Positions 6,810 through 12,608 of a stretch of DNA of 12,608 nucleotides are shown piece by piece (position 1 is the first letter of the stretch; every line of letters starts with the position of its first letter). Made by a program: the position numbers and the translations under genes. Under the pieces are notes generated by a model, which had not been told where the DNA came from, did not search any database, and saw only the letters and a list, made by a program, of their open reading frames with translations. The DNA is taken from assembly GCA_009885275.1 (NCBI GenBank), contig VFKY01000275.1, positions 1 to 12,608 on the forward strand. The letters run 5' to 3'. Origin of the DNA: Verrucomicrobiota bacterium. Its GTDB lineage: Bacteria > Verrucomicrobiota > Verrucomicrobiia > Verrucomicrobiales > Verrucomicrobiaceae.

Positions 6810-6827
6810 AGCTTGCAACATCAAGCT
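6810..6827 (-). other. Small hairpin in the metF leader
   Basis: AGCTTG (6810-6815) and CAAGCT (6822-6827) form a perfect 6-bp stem with a 6-base loop between the coiled-coil stop and the metF start. On the minus strand no T run follows, so it is not an intrinsic terminator. It could be a leader structure, an operator or chance. Confidence 0.25.
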
Positions 6828-6864
6828 GGCAGAAGGTCCAATAGATTTTAAAGAAGCACTAGAA

Positions 6865-8037
6865 TTATCCGCTATTTCCACGAGGTACAACCGTGATCCT
6901 CGTGGCAGGTCGGGCGAGAATACCTCCTTTGGGAAGGATTCGAGCGATAACAACTTCCTTTTGTTTTTCAATTTCCCGCCATTCGATCAGAGCTTGTGGA
7001 TCGGATTCAGGCATGGAGGCGAGCTTGGTGTAGCGCCTATCGAGATCTTCCCAATGTTCTTGTAGAATGGCTAGAAGTTCTTCTTTTTCGGTGACCTTGG
7101 TATTGATGATTTCTAACTTTTGATTTTCGCGCTCCAAATTCTCACGCTTGGTGGCAATCTCCGATAGCAAGGCAGTTGCGGTTTGGATTTTATCTTGTTG
7201 TGATATAAGGATTTTTTCGCGCTCTCCAGATTCGGCGTTAAAGTCATGAAGCACTTTGCGCTGATGTGTGATCTTGGTTGAAATATCTTCTTTTTCTTCC
7301 TGAAGAAGCTTGCACCATTGTTGGAGACTTTCTATTTCCAAACGTCGATCTTCCTTCTGTGCATTGAGCAAAATCAGCTCTGTGTGTTCGTGTTTAGCCT
7401 TAATCAAGGCAACGCCGATTTTTTCTAATTGTTCTTCACGTTCCGAGAGTTTTTCAAGATGCCGATCCAATTCTTTGCGTCGTTTTTCGGCCGCATGAAA
7501 GCGTTGTTCAGAAATACGCACTTGATCTTCACGAGCTTGAGTCAGGGCTAGTGACTCAGAGGCTTGTGATTGAGTGGATGATATGGATTTTTCCAGTGAG
7601 CGAAGACTATCTTTCAGATGGTCATGCTTTTGTTGTAGTGTGGCGATTTCATTTTGTAGCTCACCCTTAGCAGTAGCCAGTCTCGCGTAATCCTTCTCAA
7701 GTTCGGCCTGTTTGGCTTCGCAGTTTTGCTGTTTTGTAATAGCTGAATTGAGATCGGACTGAGTTTGCTTTAATGATTCTTCCTGTTTCGAGAGCGCAAC
7801 TTTGTTTCCGGCGACTTTCTTTTCAAGGTCAGCGGTGCTTAATTTTAGTTTCTTATTGATATCCTCAAGCGTGCGCTGTTCAGATTTTAGTTTTTTGAGC
7901 TCAGGCTGCACCTTTTGTATTTCTGCCAGCACATTTGCTTTCTCGGCTTTGGATTTGGTGATGGATGTCGACAGTTCTACCAATCGCTTTTCAAGAGCAG
8001 ATGGGGTTTCTTTAGGTTTATCCTTTGAGGCACTCAT
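6865..8037 (-). CDS. Long coiled-coil protein of unknown function
   Basis: A 390-residue protein with no recognised enzymatic domain. From about residue 14 to 340 it is nearly continuous heptad-like helix, rich in Lys, Glu, Gln and Leu and almost free of Pro and Gly, like the arms of SMC, myosin or Rad50. Examples are LKSEQRTLEDINKKLKLSTA (50-69) and LEKISEREEQ-like stretches around 195-205. The short C-terminal segment (345-390) is different: SMPESDPQALIEWREIE, then ILPKGGILARPATRITVVP, which looks like a small beta-containing end rich in Gly, Arg and Pro. There is no signal peptide, membrane segment, Walker motif or zinc motif, so it is probably a cytoplasmic filament, tether or scaffold. 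I chose the ATG at 8037 (MSASKDKPKE); an ATG at 8088 would add 17 residues of poor character. No Shine-Dalgarno is seen. Expression is separated from glpX upstream by a terminator. Similarity searches would mostly hit other coiled coils by composition. Confidence 0.85.
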   Translation of the reverse strand: MSASKDKPKETPSALEKRLVELSTSITKSKAEKANVLAEIQKVQPELKKLKSEQRTLEDINKKLKLSTADLEKKVAGNKVALSKQEESLKQTQSDLNSAITKQQNCEAKQAELEKDYARLATAKGELQNEIATLQQKHDHLKDSLRSLEKSISSTQSQASESLALTQAREDQVRISEQRFHAAEKRRKELDRHLEKLSEREEQLEKIGVALIKAKHEHTELILLNAQKEDRRLEIESLQQWCKLLQEEKEDISTKITHQRKVLHDFNAESGEREKILISQQDKIQTATALLSEIATKRENLERENQKLEIINTKVTEKEELLAILQEHWEDLDRRYTKLASMPESDPQALIEWREIEKQKEVVIARILPKGGILARPATRITVVPRGNSG

Positions 8038-8146
8038 GATAAATGATACTTGAGCCGGCGAAAATTGTTGGGAGCGCCAAGGATGCACGAAATTGAGTAT
8101 TCAGGAAAGGCAATAAACGATTTGTTTTTCGAGATAAGGTCATGTT

Positions 8147-8168
8147 CCGCATTTTGATACGAGTGCGG
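8147..8168. repeat. Short inverted repeat CCGCA-N12-TGCGG upstream of the coiled-coil gene
   Basis: CCGCA (8147-8151) and TGCGG (8164-8168) lie between the glpX terminator and the coiled-coil start, in the region that must hold the coiled-coil gene's promoter. Five-base arms are weak evidence. No clear promoter hexamers could be assigned. Confidence 0.2.
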
Positions 8169-8184
8169 CGTGCATGGGGGCTAT

Positions 8185-8216
8185 AAAAAAGGCGACAGCA
8201 TAACACTATCGCCTTT
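8185..8216 (-). terminator. Intrinsic terminator of glpX
   Basis: Read on the minus strand, AAAGGCGA (8216-8209) and TCGCCTTT (8195-8188) form a perfect 8-bp stem with a 13-base loop. The stem runs directly into a run of six T (8190-8185). It begins 26 bases after the glpX stop. This is a textbook Rho-independent terminator for glpX and for whatever is read through from the sulfatase. On the plus strand the stem lacks a proper T tract. Confidence 0.88.
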
Positions 8217-8242
8217 GTTGAGTGATTTATGGTGGCGTTAAC

Positions 8243-9313
8243 TCAGGTGAGTTCCAAGAAGCTCTCGCGTAAGGGCACTACCTTGCGATCCATTTGATGT
8301 GTCGCGGTGATGTATCGCACCGTGCCGCTCCTGGCGCGCATGAGCACCGAATGGGTCTCTGCTTGATGACCGATGAGTTTGACTCCCGGTAGCAGAGCGC
8401 TGTCACTGATACCAGTGGCGCAGAAAAGAGCGCTCTCACCAATGACGAGATCATCGACTTGAAAAATGCGTGTGAGATCATCTTTGGGAATCATCTCTGC
8501 AACCTCGGCGCGGTGATCTTCATTGTGAAACCACATACGCAATTGCATGTCTCCACCAAGGCATTTTAATGCGGCAGCAGCGAGCACGCCTTCAGGGGAT
8601 CCGCCCATTCCAATGTAGAGATCGACTCCAGACATCGGAGTTGAGGGTGCTACAGCGGCAGTGATGTCGCCATCACTGATCATGCGCATCGCAGAACCCG
8701 CTTCGCGCACTTGACGAACGATGTCACTGTGACGTGGACGATCCATGGTAACGATGACCAGTTCACTGATGTTTTTATCCAACGTTTTGGCGACGAACTT
8801 TAGGACATCCTTGAGGGGCATGTCGAGTAAGTTGGGGTTGCCGGCATCGATCAAGGCGCGTTTCACAGCTGGGCCGTAGGCGATTTTATGGCTGTAGAAG
8901 CTGGGCAAATTATACATTGCCGTAGGTGCTCCATCAGGCACTTGAGCTGCGGCAATGACGGAGATGCTGTTGGGTAACCCCTTGGCGATATTTGAGGTGC
9001 CATCGATTGGATCAAGGGCGATGTCAAACCGTGGGGAGCCCTCTTTCCAGGTACCTAATTTTTCACCCACGAAAAGCCCTGGTGCTTTGTCTTTGATGCC
9101 TTCTCCGATGACGACTTCCCCCTTGATGTCGAGAATGTCGAAGACACCGGCGATGGCAGCACATGCTGCGGCATCGGCTTTTTCTTTTTCACCGCGACCC
9201 AACCAGTGGATGGCCTGAAGAGCGGCATTTTCCGTGGCACGGACAAATTCAAACTCCAACATCCTCTCAAGATCGAGCGGACTGCGCATGGGAGGGAGAG
9301 AGCAAGATGACAT
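8243..9313 (-). CDS. glpX: Class II fructose-1,6-bisphosphatase GlpX
   Basis: A 356-residue cytoplasmic phosphatase that converts fructose 1,6-bisphosphate to fructose 6-phosphate in gluconeogenesis; related enzymes also act on sedoheptulose 1,7-bisphosphate. It aligns by eye along its length with E. coli GlpX (336 residues): EFVRATENAAL and WLGRGEKEKAD (Asp47), VVIGEG (Glu71), the metal-binding DPIDGT (101-106), MDRPRHSDIV, SDGDITAAV, GMGGSPEGV (Glu241) and the terminal TATHQMDRKV. The DPIDGT form has Asp where E. coli has DPIEGT. The ATG at 9313 is chosen; one at 9289 (MRSPLDLERM) is nearly as good, and the ATG at 9388 would add an implausible Cys- and His-rich leader. No Shine-Dalgarno is seen. 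It lies 102 bases downstream of the sulfatase, with a hairpin between them, and ends in a strong terminator. No class I enzyme is in view. Confidence 0.96.
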   Translation of the reverse strand: MSSCSLPPMRSPLDLERMLEFEFVRATENAALQAIHWLGRGEKEKADAAACAAIAGVFDILDIKGEVVIGEGIKDKAPGLFVGEKLGTWKEGSPRFDIALDPIDGTSNIAKGLPNSISVIAAAQVPDGAPTAMYNLPSFYSHKIAYGPAVKRALIDAGNPNLLDMPLKDVLKFVAKTLDKNISELVIVTMDRPRHSDIVRQVREAGSAMRMISDGDITAAVAPSTPMSGVDLYIGMGGSPEGVLAAAALKCLGGDMQLRMWFHNEDHRAEVAEMIPKDDLTRIFQVDDLVIGESALFCATGISDSALLPGVKLIGHQAETHSVLMRARSGTVRYITATHQMDRKVVPLRESFLELT

Positions 9314-9368
9314 GGTAATAAATGAGCAGGGATAAAGGGTCGAGTGATTGCAGAGAGTGATGTGTAGC

Positions 9369-9412
9369 GTTCTCAATGGTGAATGCAAACGCGATACAAC
9401 ATTGATGAGAAC
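9369..9412 (-). other. Bulged hairpin just after the sulfatase stop, in the glpX leader
   Basis: On the minus strand, four bases after the sulfatase TAA, GTTCTCA pairs with TGAGAAC. Beyond a 3-base bulge, ATG pairs with CAT, giving about 10 pairs around a loop of about 20 bases. No T run follows, so it is not an intrinsic terminator. It may protect the 3' end of the sulfatase mRNA, act in the glpX leader, or be an operator. Confidence 0.4.
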
Positions 9413-9415
9413 TAT

Positions 9416-11584
9416 TTAAGGAGTGTTATGCAGATGTAGAGCCGTAAACCACTCACGTAATTGCTGTATTTTTCCTATACTGATGAAGCTGTCGTATTCA
9501 AAAACGAGACCTGGAGTAAGCGCCATTGTCTTGAAGGGGGCGATATAGGAGCATCCAGAGTCGCTGTCGGCTACATGGTAGCAGGTAGCATCATCACAAA
9601 TGGGCGTATAAATCCCTACGCCATAGTCATCCGCGTTCAACCAAGCGGCCCAGTGCTCTGCGAGCTTAATGTATTGGTTAGGCGGTGGAGGGCCAAGTTT
9701 TTTACGGGTGAGTGGGGTGTTTTTCCAAGGCTCTTTCTCGACATAGGCCAAAGTGTTGAATTCAGGCTCCACGAAAAATGCCGGTAACTCTTGATGATGT
9801 GCCTTATGATTGAGGGTGCCGGTATAGGTCATCTTAAATTTCACATGCGCCAGAGGTCCCTCCAGTGTGATCCATTCTTCCATGATCATGTCTTCCAATA
9901 ACTTACTGGTGGTCCAGTGGCGTGGTTTGGTCTTCGCATAGAGCGTGGTTGGTGTTTCCGATTTAAACTCCAGCACGGTGGATGGAAGGCCATGCCAGTC
10001 ACCACCTTGTACGCCGTTGTAGCGCCATGGTTGGCCATTCCAGTTAGACCCGTCTTCGTTGCCGTAGTAGCTCTGCTGGACGTAGCGACCAGGATCGAAG
10101 GTGTCGAGAACGTTTTTTTCAGGATCATTCATGCTGGAAAGCCAGCCAATACAGGCTCCGGCGTTTAAATTTATTCCGATCTTAAGGTGATCGTTTTGGA
10201 GGAAATGCCAGCGCTTCGGTGCCTCAACTTTGACCGATTGACGCCAGGCCAGAAGTTTCAATCTCATCTCATCGGCTTTGTCGGTCATTGTGGATGCCAG
10301 ATCATGCTGCTCTGAAGGATCTGTTGTGAGATTATAAAGCTCACTTTTACCCGAATCGAAAAACTCAATGAGTTTCCAATCGCCGTCGCGAATGGCATCG
10401 GCGCTACGGCCACCAAGAAAATGCGGTTTTTCCAGAGGATAATGCCAGACCATGGGTTGCTGTGTATTATCAGCCGGGTTATGAAGCGCTCCGATGATTC
10501 CTCGTCCGTCCATGGGTTGTGGTCCGCGAGCCGTTAGTCCAGCGACTGCCAGTAGGGTGGGATACCAGTCGAGTCCATTCACCGGACTTGCGCAAACAGA
10601 GGCGTTCGGTGTGATGCCCGGCCATGAAACAATCAAGGGTACACGGATGCCACCTTCGTATAGATGTGATTTTCCACCTCGCAGCGGAGCGACGGAAGTT
10701 ACGCTGGGGATGAGATTACCATCTCTACTGACGCGAACCGCTTCCCCTCCATTGTCACTTGTGAAGATGATGAGGGTGTTTTTTGTCAAGCCGAGTTCTT
10801 CAAGGGTTTGTCGAATTTTGCCGACACCTTCATCCACACTTTCAATCATAGCGGCCAGCACAGGATTGTTTTTATCGCTGCCGGCACCGGTGCGGGTTCC
10901 CGCTTGCGGTTTACCTTCATATTTTTGAATCAACGCTTCTTTGGCAGAGAGTACGGTGTGAACGCCATAATGGGAGAGATAGAGGAAGAAGGACTTCTCT
11001 TTGTTTTTCTTGATGAAATTGCAAGCTTCAAGATTAAGGCGATCCGTAAGATATTCGTTTTCGCCAAGTTTTGCAGTAATGCCTGTGATGTGTTTGTAGG
11101 GATAAAAATAGGAACCACCCCCGATATACCCTGTCTCGGAGCAAATCACCTCATCCCAACCATGTTTATCTGGAGAACCCTTTCCCTCTGCATAATTACC
11201 AGTGAGGTGCCATTTTCCGATCAAGCCACTCACATAACCCGCCTCTTTGAGTCGTTCATTGATGGTCTCCAGCTTGGGATCGAGAAATTTTTCTCCAGCT
11301 TGGGGGCCGAGATAATCGGTGATACCAAGTCGAGCAGGATGCATGCCTGTCAGCAGTGCTGCTCGACTCGGCGAACAAACTGTCTGCTGATAAGCTTGCG
11401 TAAACCTCATGCCCTCCTTGGCGAGCTGGTCGAGATTGGGGGTTTCGATGAAATCATTTCCGTAACATCCGACATCACGCCAACCGAGATCGTCTGCCAT
11501 GATGAACACAATGTTCGGAGGAGTTGCTCGAACGCAGACTGCGAGGAGGAGAAAAGCAATGAGAATGGAAAAGCCGCAGCGCAT
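9416..11584 (-). CDS. Secreted type I (formylglycine) sulfatase with extra C-terminal domain
   Basis: A 722-residue sulfatase that hydrolyses sulfate esters, most likely on a sulfated glycan, outside the cytoplasm. The N-terminus MRCGFSILIAFLLLAVCVRA is a signal peptide. The catalytic domain (about 23-455) shows metal-binding Asp31 and Asp32 in MADDLGW and the signature CSPSR at 70-74, whose Cys70 an FGE-type enzyme would convert to formylglycine. It also has GKWHL (Lys124, His126), HYGVH (205-209), SDNGG (Asp277, Asn278) and LRGGKSHLYEGG (Lys305). Residues 456-722 form a second domain, rich in Trp, Tyr and Gly, that is not part of ordinary sulfatases; it has WHFLQNDHLKIGINLNAGA, QPWRYNGVQGGDWHG, EHWAAWLN and SYIAPF. 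I recall similar sequence in uncharacterised planctomycete and verrucomicrobial proteins and infer a beta-rich, perhaps glycan-binding, fold. No maturase gene is in the window. The ThuA-domain gene is 155 bases upstream on the same strand. Confidence 0.95.
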   Translation of the reverse strand: MRCGFSILIAFLLLAVCVRATPPNIVFIMADDLGWRDVGCYGNDFIETPNLDQLAKEGMRFTQAYQQTVCSPSRAALLTGMHPARLGITDYLGPQAGEKFLDPKLETINERLKEAGYVSGLIGKWHLTGNYAEGKGSPDKHGWDEVICSETGYIGGGSYFYPYKHITGITAKLGENEYLTDRLNLEACNFIKKNKEKSFFLYLSHYGVHTVLSAKEALIQKYEGKPQAGTRTGAGSDKNNPVLAAMIESVDEGVGKIRQTLEELGLTKNTLIIFTSDNGGEAVRVSRDGNLIPSVTSVAPLRGGKSHLYEGGIRVPLIVSWPGITPNASVCASPVNGLDWYPTLLAVAGLTARGPQPMDGRGIIGALHNPADNTQQPMVWHYPLEKPHFLGGRSADAIRDGDWKLIEFFDSGKSELYNLTTDPSEQHDLASTMTDKADEMRLKLLAWRQSVKVEAPKRWHFLQNDHLKIGINLNAGACIGWLSSMNDPEKNVLDTFDPGRYVQQSYYGNEDGSNWNGQPWRYNGVQGGDWHGLPSTVLEFKSETPTTLYAKTKPRHWTTSKLLEDMIMEEWITLEGPLAHVKFKMTYTGTLNHKAHHQELPAFFVEPEFNTLAYVEKEPWKNTPLTRKKLGPPPPNQYIKLAEHWAAWLNADDYGVGIYTPICDDATCYHVADSDSGCSYIAPFKTMALTPGLVFEYDSFISIGKIQQLREWFTALHLHNTP

Positions 11585-11739
11585 GAAGAAGGCAGAAGAT
11601 ATTAATCTAATAACATCAGACAGCTACGCCAATGATGCGCAAGCTTACGATGGCACAACATTTCAGAAATGGAGGCTAGGTATACCTTCATAAAATCCGC
11701 GAACCGCAGTCCACGTCCCATGTTTGGATATCTAAATGC
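11585..11739. other. Gap between ThuA-domain and sulfatase genes
   Basis: These 155 bases hold no gene that I can support. The strand leading into the sulfatase contains an AT-rich patch (about 11597-11612 on plus numbering) where a promoter could lie, but I cannot assign -35 and -10 boxes. No terminator with a T run is visible after the ThuA-domain gene, so read-through into the sulfatase is possible. Confidence 0.3.
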
Positions 11740-12608
11740 TCACTTCACTTCTTTCGTCTCCGTAGGTTTGGCCGCTGCAGGTTTTGGTGCAGCAGGCTTG
11801 GGTTCGACGTAAGGAGGATTGGTATAGGCTCCGGGCGCGACTTCCTTGAGGTTGGCAGGCACTTCGGCCTGGACATCGCCCAGCGCCCATTTGATGCCGC
11901 CGACAAGGATGTCCTGAAAGATGGGATTGGTCCAGACGTCTTCGCGGTGTCCCATGGAAGTGTAAAATACGCGACCATTGCCTTCTTTGCGGGCCCAGGT
12001 GTTCGGATAGGCGGGGCGGCTGTATTCATCGCCCTTCATGCTTGGAGCATCGATCACGGTGAGCACATGAATGTCAGGGGCGAAGTCCTTGAGGGAATAC
12101 CACTCTTCCTGGAAGGAGAATTCTGCACCCGCTTTTTCGAAGCCGGGGAACTTGGGGTTGATCACTGTGTTCTTCGCGGGCTGTTGCGCCCCGTGCTTGA
12201 TGAACTCTGCACCGATAAAACGCACATAGGGGTCGGCATTTTCGCCATGATTGAGATAACGTTCAGGGCCTTTCTGGGACTCGTTGGCAGTGTGGAAGGT
12301 GTCGCTGGCAGAGTGGGTGCCCACAAAGCCCTTGCCGCTTTTGACATAATCAAAAAGCGCCTGTTTACCTTCGACGCTCATGGCCGGTTGTTTGTCGGTG
12401 CCTTCGGAGCAGAGATCGCCGGTGGTATAGAAGAAGACGGTGTCGAACTGCGCGAGGTAATCCTTGCTGAATTTGGAACCGTCCTTGGAGAAAGTGAATT
12501 CCCAGTTGTTTTTCTCTCCAAGTTCGGTCAGCACTTTTTCCGCATGACTCGGCTGCCCATTTTTCCACGAGATCACGGAGTGCTCAAAGCCGCTCGATTT
12601 ACTGAAGA
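11740..12608 (-). CDS. ThuA-like domain protein (5' end outside window)
   Basis: The frame is open to the window edge, giving 289 visible codons; the true start and any signal peptide lie beyond 12608. The visible N-terminus FSKSSGFEHSVI matches the first strand of the ThuA (trehalose utilisation, glutamine amidotransferase-like) domain. Further family marks follow: LFDYVKSGKGFVGTHSASDT, FIGAEFIKHGAQ, EEWYSLKDF, and near the end NGRVFYTSMGHREDVW and GIKWALGD. ThuA-like proteins are implicated in sugar metabolism, but the activity of most members is unknown. The catalytic triad of true amidotransferases is not evident. After the domain comes a tail of about 30 residues rich in Pro, Ala and Lys (EPKPAAPKPAAAKPTETKEV), probably a flexible linker or wall-interacting end. 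The GTG at 12576 is internal. It lies just upstream of the sulfatase on the same strand, so both may serve use of an external polysaccharide (inference). Confidence 0.9.
   Translation of the reverse strand, partial: FSKSSGFEHSVISWKNGQPSHAEKVLTELGEKNNWEFTFSKDGSKFSKDYLAQFDTVFFYTTGDLCSEGTDKQPAMSVEGKQALFDYVKSGKGFVGTHSASDTFHTANESQKGPERYLNHGENADPYVRFIGAEFIKHGAQQPAKNTVINPKFPGFEKAGAEFSFQEEWYSLKDFAPDIHVLTVIDAPSMKGDEYSRPAYPNTWARKEGNGRVFYTSMGHREDVWTNPIFQDILVGGIKWALGDVQAEVPANLKEVAPGAYTNPPYVEPKPAAPKPAAAKPTETKEVK

Noticed and set aside
6778-6864. Possible SAM or SAH riboswitch before metF
   Set aside because: The gap is only 87 bases and contains just one 6-bp hairpin; none of the conserved riboswitch cores is seen.
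9314-9388. N-terminal extension of glpX from the ATG at 9388
   Set aside because: The added 25 residues are Cys- and His-rich, unlike any GlpX N-terminus, and the family alignment begins near the ATG at 9313 or 9289.
10494-10928. 144-codon plus-strand frame
   Set aside because: Antisense to the sulfatase and overlapping another shadow frame; no family features.
10808-11605. 265-codon open frame on the plus strand
   Set aside because: It is fully antisense to the sulfatase, whose catalytic motifs are intact. Its translation has no recognisable domain and odd composition, so it is a shadow frame.

Overview
The window looks like a chromosomal stretch from a Gram-negative, polysaccharide-degrading bacterium of moderate GC, most likely in the Verrucomicrobiota or a neighbouring PVC lineage. 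This rests on the mix of a secreted formylglycine sulfatase, a ThuA-like protein, a class II fructose bisphosphatase, a lipoprotein-type solute-binding protein and start codons that mostly lack Shine-Dalgarno sequences. The taxonomic call is an inference from gene content, because no rRNA or tRNA gene is present. I see no insertion sequence, CRISPR array or prophage gene.

Left part (1-2613): the C-terminal end of an alpha/beta-hydrolase (+) faces a complete dienelactone-hydrolase-family gene (-). The latter diverges from a periplasmic amino-acid-binding lipoprotein gene (+), which is followed after 16 bases by a short recO (+).

Centre (2876-5886, +): a tetratricopeptide-repeat protein, a GT4 glycosyltransferase, and a metallophosphoesterase of the LpxH-like/PlcP type. 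The last two overlap by 4 bases (ATGA). The pair has the layout of the PlcP-Agt lipid-renovation module, in which phospholipid is cut to diacylglycerol and then glycosylated to a phosphorus-free glycolipid. This is the most interesting biology in the window, though the match is by recalled motif similarity only.

Right part (5869-12608, all -): reading leftward from the window edge come a 5'-truncated ThuA-domain protein, a 722-residue secreted sulfatase with a C-terminal domain of about 260 residues that I cannot name, and class II fructose-1,6-bisphosphatase (glpX) with a clear intrinsic terminator. Then come a 390-residue coiled-coil protein of unknown function and metF. The metF 3' end overlaps the 3' end of the phosphoesterase gene by 18 bases in convergent orientation.

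No gene-free stretch exceeds 300 bases. The longest, 2614-2875, holds only short inverted repeats. Most genes are ordinary metabolism and housekeeping. The parts that merit follow-up are the glycosyltransferase/phosphoesterase pair, the C-terminal domain of the sulfatase, the orphan coiled-coil protein, and the near-absence of Shine-Dalgarno sequences.
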